From positions 1 through 64,000 of the forward strand of contig QZKR01000028.1 of assembly GCA_003598065.1 (NCBI GenBank): 64,000 nt of DNA, read 5' to 3'. Position 1 is the first letter of the stretch. Each line of letters opens with the position of its first letter. The stretch comes from Myxococcales bacterium (GTDB lineage: Bacteria > Myxococcota_A > SURF-8). Both the position numbers and the translations under genes were made by a program. Shown piece after piece: positions 9,471 through 19,681 of the stretch. The notes below the pieces were generated by a model. That model did no database searches, was not told where the DNA came from, and saw only the letters and a program-made list of their open reading frames with translations.

Positions 9471-11105
9471 TTGGAGAGATTCGGAAACGCCGTTGCGGGT
9501 CCTGCCCGTTCCCAGGCCGGAGGGTTTGGTTCGTGGGTCCTGTTCTTTACAGGACTGGTTCTGCTCTCCTTCATCCTTTACTTCCGCGTGATCGCCTACC
9601 CCTACTTGTACGACGACTGGGCGGTGTTGAAAAACGCCGCCGCGCAGACGCCGATGGACTATCTGGCCCAGGTGTTTTCACCCGAGGGGAAAGTGCTTTA
9701 TCGGCCGCTGGGCCTGCTCTACATGTTCGCCGTGCAGCGCCTCTTCGGCGACAATCCCGTCCCCTTCCATCTGGCGGCCCTGGTTCTGCACGCCGCCAAC
9801 GCCCTGCTGACGGCGCTGGTCGTGAACCGCCTGTTTGGAGAACGCCGGCTGGCTTGTGCGGCGGGGCTGGTTTATCTCGGAGCATTTTCCGCACATCTGG
9901 TCCCGCTGCTCTGGCTGAGCGGGATTTTCGATTTGGGAGGAACGTTCCTTTCGCTATTGGCGCTGCTTTTCTTTTTGCAGGGTCGGGCGCTTCCCGCCGC
10001 CGCCGCCTTGCTGGCGGCATTGTTTTTCAAGGAATCGAGCCTGTTGACGCCGGCGGTTATGGCGGCTTGCGGACTGGTTTTGCCGGATGGAACGAGTCCA
10101 ACGCCGCTTCGGTTCCGGGAAATCGGCGAGCGGGTCGCGCCCTCGGCGGCGATCGCCGTCGCCTTCGCCGCGCTCAAACTATTCGGACAATCGCCGTTCG
10201 CGCTGTCCGAAGGGCACCCCTATTACTTGGCGTTGCAGCCGCGTTCGATGGGCGTCAACCTGCTGCGCTATGCGACGTGGGGAGTTCAGGCGCTTCTCCC
10301 GCCCTTCGCGGTTCTCGCGCCCGAGACGGCGAAAGCGGCGGCGGGCGCGGCCGTCGGCGCGGGCGTGCTTGTGCTGGCGTATTCGCTTGCGCGGATGCGG
10401 CGTTATTTCAAAGGGCCGCAGCGGCTTGGCCCGGCGACGGATCGAAGAGAGTGGGCCTTGTGGGCCTGGGTTCTGCTCGGGCTTGCGCCGGTGCTTCCCC
10501 TGCCCAATCATGCGTTTCGCTACTATCTCGTGTTTTCGTTGCCTGCGCTGGCCGCGATCGCCCTGCTCTGGGCTCGAAGGGGCCTGACCGGCTGTCGGAT
10601 TCGGAGTGAACGGCAGCCGACGTGGCTTCTCGTTCTGGCCCTGCTGCACGTATCGTCCGCCGTTGCTTTCCTGCCCGTCTTCGATGCCCGCGCCTGCGGC
10701 CTCGCCGAGCACCAGGAAGCCACGTTCGTCTGTCAGGGCAAAAGGGTGGCCATGGCCAGGGAAGCCTTGCGGCAAGCCTTCTTGGGCGAACGGCGTCTCC
10801 CGGAGCGCTCGGCGATCGTGTTCGACCGACTCGACGTCTGGGCTTTTCATCGGAATGCGGGGCCTCGGCTTTGGCTGTCGGACGAAAGCCTGGAAGTATA
10901 CGCCCTGGAGGAAATCAAAAGGGACGCGTCCGGATTGTACGTGCAAGACGTGGCGCGGGATCAGGTGGAAGCTCATTATCTGAAGCCGGCGGGGGCGGAA
11001 AAACGCTATTTGGATCCCCGGCGCACGTTTCTGTTTCGCTTCGGCGACCATCCATCGCCTCGGGTGGAGGAAGCCGCCCTGCCTGTCGAGATCGGGCCGC
11101 CTTAA
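9471..11105 (+). CDS. Polytopic membrane protein, GT-C glycosyltransferase-like
   Basis: 544 aa, many TM segments; YLYDDWAVLKNAA...VLYRPLGLLYMFAVQRLFG...HLAALVLHAANALL resembles GT-C N-termini; TTG start. Confidence 0.7.
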   Translation: MERFGNAVAGPARSQAGGFGSWVLFFTGLVLLSFILYFRVIAYPYLYDDWAVLKNAAAQTPMDYLAQVFSPEGKVLYRPLGLLYMFAVQRLFGDNPVPFHLAALVLHAANALLTALVVNRLFGERRLACAAGLVYLGAFSAHLVPLLWLSGIFDLGGTFLSLLALLFFLQGRALPAAAALLAALFFKESSLLTPAVMAACGLVLPDGTSPTPLRFREIGERVAPSAAIAVAFAALKLFGQSPFALSEGHPYYLALQPRSMGVNLLRYATWGVQALLPPFAVLAPETAKAAAGAAVGAGVLVLAYSLARMRRYFKGPQRLGPATDRREWALWAWVLLGLAPVLPLPNHAFRYYLVFSLPALAAIALLWARRGLTGCRIRSERQPTWLLVLALLHVSSAVAFLPVFDARACGLAEHQEATFVCQGKRVAMAREALRQAFLGERRLPERSAIVFDRLDVWAFHRNAGPRLWLSDESLEVYALEEIKRDASGLYVQDVARDQVEAHYLKPAGAEKRYLDPRRTFLFRFGDHPSPRVEEAALPVEIGPP

Positions 11106-11213
11106 GCTCCTGCAAATTCAGCGCTAACCTTGTCTCAGAGCCTCCTTTAATTCTCTTTGTCGTCCGGTTGGCCATCGGTTAAGATCGAGTTAATTTCAAA
11201 TAAGGAGATCCCC

Positions 11214-12944
11214 ATGCTCCAGCGTTTCACTTGGGCGGTCGCTCTTGCTGTCGGTCTGGCGCTTGCCGCCGCGCCCGAGGTTTCCGCCGAGCCGCGCTAC
11301 AGCGCCGACGGTTCGCAGGTGTTCTGGTTCGTCCAGATCTCCGATACGCACGTCTCGACTTTCTTCAACAGCGACTATGACGACCGCCTGCTCTGGGCCT
11401 TGGGCGAAGGCGTGCAGACGGTGGGGCCGTGGTTCGTCGTCGTCACCGGAGACCTCACCGACTCCACCGACGGCGTGGTCTACGGCACGGGCCCGCACCT
11501 TGTCGAATGGCAGGAATACCGCAGCCTCCTCGCCCAGGCAGGGGTGGCGGAGGATTTCTATTTCGACCTGCCCGGCAACCACGACGCTTACGGCGACGGC
11601 CAGTTGCGTTTTTACCGCCAGAATGCGCTTTCTCCTTCAGCCTACCTCTCGACGCAGCCCTACTGGGCGGTCGATATGCCTTACGGCCAGTTCAATTTCT
11701 TCGGCGCGGCCGACCCGGCCAACGACGGTCTGCAATGGCCCTGGGACAACGACCAGTTCACCGACGAGGAAATGAACGAATTGGAAACGAACCTCGCCTG
11801 GCTGGGCGAGGCGGATTTCGCCATGGCCTTCGGCCACCACGACTTCGCCGGGGTGGCCAATTCCGAGCGCTTCCTCACCATCCTGCTCGCCGCAGGCGCG
11901 ACCTATTACGCCCACGGCCACGAGCACGATCTGGGCGCGCGCCTGGACTCCGACGGCGTGCTGCGCTTCCGCATCGATTCGCTCGGGCAGAGCACGGACA
12001 ACCACTTCGCCGTTTACGCCCTGGACGACGGCGCGCTCTCGACGACGGCCGTTTCCGGCGCCTCGCCCTGGCCGTTGATCGTCGTCACCGCGCCCGTGGC
12101 GGCGCGCTACGACTTCACCGGCCGCAACGCCGAAGACCGCTCGGGGCGGCTTCCCGACGGCCGCCTCGGCCAGCGGGCCCGCGCCGACGAGACCCCCGTG
12201 GACAATCCCCACGCGCCGGGCGTGCCGCGCCAGTGCGCGCAGGCGCCGTTGCGGGCGCTCGTTTTCGACAAGGGCGGCGTGGTTTCCGTGCGCTTCCGCA
12301 TCGACGGCGGCGAGTGGCGGCCGATGAGCGAGCGGGGCGGCGCGCCGGAGCAGTGGCGGGCCCGTTTCGACGCGACGCCGCTTGCCGACGGGCTGCACGC
12401 GCTGTCCGTGGAGGCGCAGGGGACGCAGACCGTCGCCGAAACGATCCAGTTCCGCGTCGTCGATCTCCCTTGCGACATCGGCGAAGAGGATGCCGACGAG
12501 CCGCTGGAACAGGGGCGGGTCCGCAGGCTGTTTAACGAAACGGACGGCGACGCGCCCGATGGAGACGTTCCCGACGGCGATATTCCGGACGGCGACGTTT
12601 CGGATGGCGACCTGCCCGATGGCGACGAGGATTTTGAGACCGCCGACGGCGATGTCGGCGATGGCGACGAGCCAACGCCCGCCGATGGCGATGAAATTCC
12701 CGACGGCGACGAAGAAGCATCGCCACCCGATGCGACGGACGGCGATGCTCCGGGCGACGGCGATCCGATCATCGAGGTTCCGGACGGCGACCACAACTCG
12801 ATCATCCCGCCCGAAACCGGCGACGACGGGGCCGGTTCCGGTGGCTGTGCGGCGACGACCGCCGCCCCCTGGGCATGGGCGCTGTTTGCGGCGTTGGCCA
12901 TGGCGAGGGGCAGGCGGAAACGGCAAGCGTCCGGGGAAATATAA
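11214..12944 (+). CDS. Secreted metallophosphoesterase with C-terminal DGD-repeat tract and MYXO-CTERM-like anchor
   Basis: Signal peptide MLQRFTWAVALAVGLALAAAPEVSA; metallophosphoesterase motifs QISDTHVS, GDLTD, GNHD, GHEHD; DGD tract about 12535-12795; C-terminus GSGGCAATTAAPWAWALFAALAMARGRRKR. Confidence 0.87.
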   Translation: MLQRFTWAVALAVGLALAAAPEVSAEPRYSADGSQVFWFVQISDTHVSTFFNSDYDDRLLWALGEGVQTVGPWFVVVTGDLTDSTDGVVYGTGPHLVEWQEYRSLLAQAGVAEDFYFDLPGNHDAYGDGQLRFYRQNALSPSAYLSTQPYWAVDMPYGQFNFFGAADPANDGLQWPWDNDQFTDEEMNELETNLAWLGEADFAMAFGHHDFAGVANSERFLTILLAAGATYYAHGHEHDLGARLDSDGVLRFRIDSLGQSTDNHFAVYALDDGALSTTAVSGASPWPLIVVTAPVAARYDFTGRNAEDRSGRLPDGRLGQRARADETPVDNPHAPGVPRQCAQAPLRALVFDKGGVVSVRFRIDGGEWRPMSERGGAPEQWRARFDATPLADGLHALSVEAQGTQTVAETIQFRVVDLPCDIGEEDADEPLEQGRVRRLFNETDGDAPDGDVPDGDIPDGDVSDGDLPDGDEDFETADGDVGDGDEPTPADGDEIPDGDEEASPPDATDGDAPGDGDPIIEVPDGDHNSIIPPETGDDGAGSGGCAATTAAPWAWALFAALAMARGRRKRQASGEI

Positions 12945-12946
12945 AA

Positions 12947-12980
12947 AAAACGGGGCAAGGCGTGAGCCCTGCCCCGTTTT
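12947..12980. terminator. Bidirectional intrinsic terminator
   Basis: AAAACGGGGCA...TGCCCCGTTTT hairpin between convergent genes. Confidence 0.85.
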
Positions 12981-13017
12981 GGAGCTAGCTTAGGTTTGCG
13001 GTCGAAGCCGCTGGTCC

Positions 13018-13302
13018 TTAGTAGCGCCGTCCCCGCCCGCCGCCGTCGCGACGCGGCTCCCTTTCCTGGGCGACGCTGACCTTGATGGTCCGCCCGTCCA
13101 GATCTTTGCCATCCATCGCCAGCGCCTTCTCGGCATCCGCCTGGTTGGCGAAGGTCACGAAACCGAAGCCGCGGCTGCGGCCAGTCTCGCGATCGGTGAT
13201 GACCTTGGCCTCCTCGATCTGGCCGAAGGGCGCGAAAGCCCTCTCCAAACCAGCATTGTCCGTGTTCCAGGAGAGGCCGCCGACGTAAAGTTTGTTCTGC
13301 AT
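13018..13302 (-). CDS. RRM-type RNA-binding protein with Arg/Gly-rich tail
   Basis: KLYVGGLSWNTDNAGLERAFAPFG (RNP2) and GRSRGFGFVTFA (RNP1). Confidence 0.96.
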   Translation of the reverse strand: MQNKLYVGGLSWNTDNAGLERAFAPFGQIEEAKVITDRETGRSRGFGFVTFANQADAEKALAMDGKDLDGRTIKVSVAQEREPRRDGGGRGRRY

Positions 13303-13580
13303 GCAAGGATCCTTTCTGAAAGTGAGGCCGAGCCCCAGGACTATTCCCGATAAGGCGATGCTGGCGAATTGCGGTGGATGTTTTCGAGAGGCGTGTCTGA
13401 AGACATGACCGATAATCGCAAAGCCATCACCATGGGCTCGATCCGTATTTATTCGAAAAATAAAGGCAAAGCAAGAAAAAAATGACTGCCGCGCTCGGGA
13501 AACCGAGGCGCCGCCATTTTCGGCGTTTCCGGTCCCGCCCCCTGCCGTTCGGATCGCGGTTTTGCTTTCCCCGCCGGCGG

Positions 13581-14951
13581 TTAGGGGGATTCCTTCAAGA
13601 GCGGGTCGTACTCGCCCACCGCTTTGTTCAGGGTCAGCGCGTTGAGGTCGTGCTGGAGCTTCTCCATGATCAGGCCGACCCGAGCGTTGCCGAGCTGCGT
13701 CCGCGCGGCGAGCACGTCGAGGCTCGTCGCCAGGCCGATTTCGTATTGACGCGTCACGAGGTGGTGCGTTTCCTCGGCGAGCCGCGCCTGTTCCCCGGCC
13801 ATCTCCACGTTGCGCCGGCTTTTCGCCAGCTCGCGCAGATTCGTGTCCACTTCCTGGCGGATGTTCAAATCAAGCTGACGGGAGTTGTTGGCCGCCTCGC
13901 GGATCTTCGAATCGCGCTCGTACAACTCGGCGATGCGCAGACCGCCGTCCAGGAGATCCCATTTCGCTCCGAAGATCAGCCGCCAGCTATCGTGCTCGCC
14001 GGAGAAACCGGCCGCCGAGTCCCACATCCAGTTGTAAGTGACGTCGAAAGTCGGGACCCACTTGACCCAGGTATCGATTTTCTCGCGCTGGGTCATCTCT
14101 TCGGCAAGATGCGCGGCCCGCAGGTCGAGCCGGTCCGTAAGCGCTTTCTCGATCAGCGCATTCCGCCCGTCCTGGACGGCGGCCACGGGCTCGGGGACGG
14201 CCGTCTCATAAGGCTCTTTCACGCCGATGAGGTAGCTTAGGGCCGTCTTCGCCAGGGCGTGAGCGTCCTGGGCGTTTTTCAACTGCTTTTCCTGCTCCTT
14301 CACGTCCAATTCGGCCCGCAAAAGATCGATCTTCGTCGCCTGGCCCACGTCGAGCCGCGCCCGGCTTAGACGCAGGAACTCTCGGGCGTTCTCAAGGTTC
14401 TGCTCGGCCGCCTTCACCATTTCCTTCGCGGAGTTTATCTGATAGTAGGCGCTGGCGACGGCGAACAGAAGGTCGCTCTTCTGGTGCCGGCCCGAGGCGC
14501 GGGCGAAATCCTCGTTGTCGTAGGCGTTTTTCAAGAGCGGGATCGAGCGGGCGTTGAAGATCGCCATGTTGGCCGTAAAGCCGACATTCTGCCCCCAGCG
14601 TTCCTGGATCACGCTCTCCGACAGCGGCAGATCGCCGCCGGCGAGCAGGTCCGCCGGATCGACGTTCGTCAGGTCGGGGAACTCGATAGCGACTTTCTTG
14701 TCGTTGAGCGTCACCGAACCGTCGGCGCTGAAACTCGGCAGAAGCATCGCCCAGGCTTTGTAGATCAGCATCTCCGACTGGTAAATGCGCTCGCCGACGT
14801 TCTGGATCGACGGATTGAATTGCAAAGCCAGCTTGCGGGCCTGCTCCAGGGTGACGACCGGCCCGTTTTCCTGGGCGAACAAAGCGCCCGCAGGAGCGGC
14901 CGCGACGGCCGCCGCCAGGATGAACGCCGAGACGACGCGAAGCGTTTTCAT
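13581..14951 (-). CDS. TolC family outer membrane efflux protein
   Basis: 456 aa, signal peptide, TolC-like coiled-coil repeats; downstream of RND pump. Confidence 0.9.
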   Translation of the reverse strand: MKTLRVVSAFILAAAVAAAPAGALFAQENGPVVTLEQARKLALQFNPSIQNVGERIYQSEMLIYKAWAMLLPSFSADGSVTLNDKKVAIEFPDLTNVDPADLLAGGDLPLSESVIQERWGQNVGFTANMAIFNARSIPLLKNAYDNEDFARASGRHQKSDLLFAVASAYYQINSAKEMVKAAEQNLENAREFLRLSRARLDVGQATKIDLLRAELDVKEQEKQLKNAQDAHALAKTALSYLIGVKEPYETAVPEPVAAVQDGRNALIEKALTDRLDLRAAHLAEEMTQREKIDTWVKWVPTFDVTYNWMWDSAAGFSGEHDSWRLIFGAKWDLLDGGLRIAELYERDSKIREAANNSRQLDLNIRQEVDTNLRELAKSRRNVEMAGEQARLAEETHHLVTRQYEIGLATSLDVLAARTQLGNARVGLIMEKLQHDLNALTLNKAVGEYDPLLKESP

Positions 14952-14967
14952 TTCCGCTTCTCCTTTC

Positions 14968-17900
14968 CTATTTCGAGGCCGCGCCGAAGCGCGAGCCGAA
15001 CCGCGTCTTGACCCAGTCGATCATTTGCACCTGGAAGAGATACATCACCGGCACCATGATCAGCGTGAGAACCGTGGTGAACGAGAGCCCGAAGATCACC
15101 GCCCGGGCGAAGGGTCCCCACCATTCGATGGTCGAGGATCCGAAATCGACCGCGAAATTCTTGAAGTCGATGTTGACGCCCAGCGCCAGGGGCAGCATGC
15201 CCAGGATGGTGGTGATCGCCGTGAGCAAAACGGGCCTGAAGCGCGTCATGCCGGCGCGCACCAGGGCCTCGAAGACGGGCATCCCCCGCTGGCGAATGAG
15301 GATGTTGCAGTAATCGATCAATACGATGGCGTTGTTGACGGCCACGCCGGCCAGCGAGATCACCGCCATGCCGGTCATGATGATGCTGAACTTGTCCTGG
15401 GAGAGCACGAGGCCGAACATCACGCCGATCAGCGACATGACCACCGAACCCATGATGATCGTCGGCTGGAGGAAGGAATCGAACTGGGCGATGAGCACCA
15501 TCAGAATAAGGAAGACGCCGATGAAAAAAGCTTCGCTCAAGAAGGCGGCGGCCTTCTGCTGCTCTTCGCTTTCGCCGCTGTAATAGATCGAATAACCCGC
15601 CGGCAGCGGAACCTTGGCGGAGATCAGCGCCACGACCTCCGGCATGATCTCCGCCGAGCTGCGGCCCGACACCTCCGCCGAGACGAGCACCGTGCGCTTC
15701 TGGTCGATATGGTTGATGCTGCCCAGGCCGCCCGTCGTCTCCACATGCGCCACGTCCCGCAGCGGGATGATGACGTCGTCCTCGCCTTTCACCTTGATGT
15801 TCAGCAGGTCGTCGATCGACTTGCGGTAATCGGCGTCGTAGCGCACGACGATGTCGTATTCCTCGTCGCCCTCGCGCAGCACCGACGCCTCCGCGCCGTT
15901 GACCGCCGTGCGCACCGCCTGGCTGATGACGGCCGTGTTGACCTTGCGCAGCATCGCCTTCTCGCGGTCAACGTCGATGCGGATCTCGGGCTTGCCGCCC
16001 TCGTAGTCGTCCTTGATGTCCACGACGTTCGGCGCCGTCTGCAGAAGCTCCTTCACCTGCCGGGCCAGGCCGTTCAGAATGTCGTAATTATCGCCGCTGA
16101 TCTCCACGGACACCGGCGCGCCGGTGGGCGGACCATGCTCCTCCACGTCAACGCGGAATTCGGCGCCGATGAGCCCTTTGAGCCTTTCTCGGATGGCGGT
16201 GATTGTGTCCCAGGTGGAACGGGGACGTTCGTGGCGGTCCTTGAATTCCAGATCGGCCACGGCGATGTTGGGCGAGCCGCCGAAAGAGAAAGCGCTGCCG
16301 CTGAAGCCGACGTTGGCCACCGTGACTTCCGTATTGTCGTCGCCGACGGTGATCGCTTCCACCTGCTTCACCATCTCGTCGGTGGTGGCGAGGGCCGTTC
16401 CTTGCGGCGCTTTGATCGACACTTGAGCCCGGTCGGGCGTGGTGGTGGGGAACAGCTCCACGCCCGCGCCGAACAGGCCCATGGCGACGAGCGCCAGAAC
16501 CAGCAAGACGTTGCTGGAGGCCACCATCGTTTTCGGGCGCCTGAGCGACCAGATGAGAAACGCCTTGTAGCCTTTCAGGAGCCAGTGGCGCGCCTCGCCG
16601 CTGTCATCGACGAGCGCGCGGCTGCCCTTGGTGCTTAAAAATCCGTGCGCCACGACGGGATTGATGACGAGCGCGACGAACAGCGAGGCGACCAGCACGA
16701 TGATGACGGTCTTCGGCAGGTAGCTCATGAACTCGCCCATGACGTCGGGCCAGAAGACCATCGGCACGAAGGCCATGACCGTCGTCAGGGTCGATGTAGC
16801 CACGGGCCAGGCGACTTCCTTCGTCGCGTCCAGGGCGGCCTGCCAGCGAGACTTGCCCTCCGCGACATGGCGATAGATGTTCTCCACCACGACGATCGAA
16901 TTGTCCACCAGCATGCCCAGGGCGAGGATGAGCGAGAAGAGAACGACCATGTTCAGCGTGATGCCGAATATCCGCAGAACGATGAAGGTCAGAAGCATCG
17001 ACAGCGGAATGGCGATGGCCACGAATGTCGCATTGCGCAGTCCCATGGTGATGAAAAGAATGCCGATGACGAGGATCAGGCCGCTGATAATGCTGTTCTC
17101 CAGGTCGGAGACCATGTCCTTGACCATCTTGCTCTCGTCCTGGCGAATGGCGATCCGCGTGCCGGCGGGAAAGGTCGGCTCCATCTCCTTCAGGATCTCG
17201 CGGACCTTGTCGGCGATGGCGACGATGTTTTCGCCGGCGCGCTTCTTCACGCGCAGCGTCACGCCCTCTACGCCGTTGGCGCGGCTGATCGTGGTGCGCT
17301 CCTCGAAACCGTCCACCACCCGCCCGATGTCGCGCAGTTTGATCGGCCGTCCCTCCGGCGCCTTGACAACAATATCCTCCATCAGCGCCACGTTCTGATA
17401 CTCGCCGGGGATGCGCACCGCATATTTACTCTGGCCCAGGTCCAGGCTGCCGGCCGGCGTGGTCAGGTGTTCCTCCTGAATGCGGTTGATGACGTCGCCG
17501 ACGCCGAGCTTGTAATATTCGAGCCGCGCCGGGTCGAGATAGATCTGGATCTCGCGCGTGATGCCGCCGGTGAGATCGACGCCGAGTACGCCTGGAACCT
17601 GCTCGATGCGGTCTTTCACGTCGTCGGAGAGGTTTTTCACCTTCGCCAGACCATAATCGCCGGAGAGGTTGATCAGCATCATCGGGAACTCGGAAACGTT
17701 GATCTCGATCAGCACCGGCTCCTCGGCGTCATGGGGCAGATCGGGCTTGGCTTTGTCAACCTTGTCGCGCACCTTCTGATAGGCGTCGTCCATATCGACG
17801 TCGCTCTCCAGCTCGATCTGCACGATCGACGCCGATTCGGCGCTCGACGAGGTGAGCTTCTTGACGTCCTTGAGTTCCTTGACTTCGCGCTCGATGATGT

Positions 17901-18093
17901 TGGTGACGAGCTTCTCCATGTCCTCCGGGGCCACGCCGGGGTAGAGCGTCTGCACCAGGATGATGGGGATCTCCACGTCCGGCGCGGCCTCCAGCGGCAG
18001 GGCGCGGTAGGCGACGATGCCCGCCAGCGCGATGAAGGCGATCAGGACGTAGATCGTGCTTTTGAATTTCAGGGCCAGTTCGGTGATGTGCAT
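14968..18093 (-). CDS. RND efflux transporter permease (AcrB/MexB-like)
   Basis: 1041 aa; LPLEAAPDVEIPIILVQTLYPGVAPEDMEKLVTNIIE, GMLVDNSIVVVENIYRH. Confidence 0.96.
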   Translation of the reverse strand: MHITELALKFKSTIYVLIAFIALAGIVAYRALPLEAAPDVEIPIILVQTLYPGVAPEDMEKLVTNIIEREVKELKDVKKLTSSSAESASIVQIELESDVDMDDAYQKVRDKVDKAKPDLPHDAEEPVLIEINVSEFPMMLINLSGDYGLAKVKNLSDDVKDRIEQVPGVLGVDLTGGITREIQIYLDPARLEYYKLGVGDVINRIQEEHLTTPAGSLDLGQSKYAVRIPGEYQNVALMEDIVVKAPEGRPIKLRDIGRVVDGFEERTTISRANGVEGVTLRVKKRAGENIVAIADKVREILKEMEPTFPAGTRIAIRQDESKMVKDMVSDLENSIISGLILVIGILFITMGLRNATFVAIAIPLSMLLTFIVLRIFGITLNMVVLFSLILALGMLVDNSIVVVENIYRHVAEGKSRWQAALDATKEVAWPVATSTLTTVMAFVPMVFWPDVMGEFMSYLPKTVIIVLVASLFVALVINPVVAHGFLSTKGSRALVDDSGEARHWLLKGYKAFLIWSLRRPKTMVASSNVLLVLALVAMGLFGAGVELFPTTTPDRAQVSIKAPQGTALATTDEMVKQVEAITVGDDNTEVTVANVGFSGSAFSFGGSPNIAVADLEFKDRHERPRSTWDTITAIRERLKGLIGAEFRVDVEEHGPPTGAPVSVEISGDNYDILNGLARQVKELLQTAPNVVDIKDDYEGGKPEIRIDVDREKAMLRKVNTAVISQAVRTAVNGAEASVLREGDEEYDIVVRYDADYRKSIDDLLNIKVKGEDDVIIPLRDVAHVETTGGLGSINHIDQKRTVLVSAEVSGRSSAEIMPEVVALISAKVPLPAGYSIYYSGESEEQQKAAAFLSEAFFIGVFLILMVLIAQFDSFLQPTIIMGSVVMSLIGVMFGLVLSQDKFSIIMTGMAVISLAGVAVNNAIVLIDYCNILIRQRGMPVFEALVRAGMTRFRPVLLTAITTILGMLPLALGVNIDFKNFAVDFGSSTIEWWGPFARAVIFGLSFTTVLTLIMVPVMYLFQVQMIDWVKTRFGSRFGAASK

Positions 18094-18180
18094 GGAAATT
18101 TCTCCCTCGCCCGGCGCGGCGACTTGCGCCGGACCCGCAGACCCACAGCCCCAGAAAGCGAGTTGACTTTTTGGAAGCGG

Positions 18181-19230
18181 CTAATTCGTGACGGCGGTCA
18201 CCGGGTGGCCATCGACGAGTTGCCGCTGACCGACGACGATCACGAGATCGCCTTCCTTGACGCCCTCGGTGAGCACGACGCGGTCGCCGGTGGTGGGACC
18301 GAGCTTCACCTCGCGTTTGCGGGCGATGCCGTTGTCGTCCACGAAGATGCTGCGTTGGCTGGCTTCCTCGATCACCACGTCCTGCCTGAAGACCACGACG
18401 TCCTTGTGCGTCCGCGCGCCGATGCGCAGTGTGGCGGCCATGCCGACCATGATCTGGTAGTCGGGGTTATCGACGTTGACGCGCACCTGGAAGGTCCGGC
18501 TCAGCGGGTCGGCGGCGGGCAGGACGACGTGGATGACGCCGTCGAAATCCTGGTTTAAAGCGTCGATCTTCACTTTGACCGGCGCGCCGCGCTTCACGGC
18601 GGCGACCTGCGTCTCCGGGGCCTGCGCCTCGATGACGATCGTCCGGTAATCGACGAGCATGAAAATCGGCGAGCCGGGGCCGACGTACTCACCGGCCTCG
18701 ACGAATTTGCGGGCCACGATGCCGTCGCTGGCGGCGGCGACGACGCTTTTGTCGAAGTTGACCTTGGCGATCCGCAGTCCGGCGCGGGCCTGGATCATCG
18801 CCGACTCAGCCTCGTCGATCTGTTGCTGGCTGGCCAGTTCCTCGCCGCGCAAGGTCTTGAACCGGTTGAAGGTTTTCTCGGCCAGGTCGTAGTTGGCCTG
18901 GGCCTGGTCGGCCTGCGCCTTGAGCATCTCGTAATTGATGCGGGCCAACACTTGGCCTTTCTTGATGCGATCGCCCAGATCGGCTTCCAGGTATTCCACC
19001 CGGCCCGGCGTTTCCGCTGCGTAGGTGACGGTCTTATCGGCCGCAGTATGTCCTGAAAGGGTAATAAATTCAGTGAATTCCGTAAGCGCCGCCGGTTGGA
19101 CCTTGACATTTACCGGTTTGGCTTCCGGCTTCGCCGCCGGCTCCTGGGAATGAGCCGGCGAGCAACCGGTTGCAAACGCGGCGAGACCCAATGCCAGGAT
19201 CAGCATCATGATCGGGGTGGTAACTTTCAT
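18181..19230 (-). CDS. RND efflux periplasmic adaptor (membrane fusion protein, lipoprotein)
   Basis: Lipobox AAFATGC; VEYLEADLGDRIKKGQVLARIN; no DGD tract. Confidence 0.94.
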   Translation of the reverse strand: MKVTTPIMMLILALGLAAFATGCSPAHSQEPAAKPEAKPVNVKVQPAALTEFTEFITLSGHTAADKTVTYAAETPGRVEYLEADLGDRIKKGQVLARINYEMLKAQADQAQANYDLAEKTFNRFKTLRGEELASQQQIDEAESAMIQARAGLRIAKVNFDKSVVAAASDGIVARKFVEAGEYVGPGSPIFMLVDYRTIVIEAQAPETQVAAVKRGAPVKVKIDALNQDFDGVIHVVLPAADPLSRTFQVRVNVDNPDYQIMVGMAATLRIGARTHKDVVVFRQDVVIEEASQRSIFVDDNGIARKREVKLGPTTGDRVVLTEGVKEGDLVIVVGQRQLVDGHPVTAVTN

Positions 19231-19681
19231 GGCTAACTCCGTTCCTCAACTCCGCCCGAACCATCTCACAACGTCCGCTCTTCAAGCAAGCCTTGTGCCA
19301 GAAACCGGATACAGAAAAAAGCTTTAAATTTCAATAATTACAAACATCTCACGACGTCGCGCGCCCTCCCCGGAATGTCAAGTAAGCCGGTCAAATTGGT
19401 ACTGAAGCCGTGTTAACATTCTGAAATGTCAGGACGAATTTCGTCAGCGTACCAAAATGAGGCAGGTTGCTTTATCGCGGTTGTAAACATCCTCACGTCG
19501 GATGGCAAACGACTGCTCGCCAAGCTGCCTCTTCTTAGAGAGAGCATGCCCAGCGGATATTTCCGACAGACGGCGGTTTTACGCTTGCGACAGGGCGATG
19601 TCCAGTGAAAAAAAAGCGAGGACATCGCGGCTGACAACTCTATGGCATTAAGCCAAGTGGAGTTCCAACCGCTGAGGGGAT

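Noticed and set aside
19413-19637. Small ORFs between the RND adaptor and the PHB-depolymerase-like gene (both strands)
   Set aside because: Short, overlapping on both strands and with no recognisable motif; insufficient support
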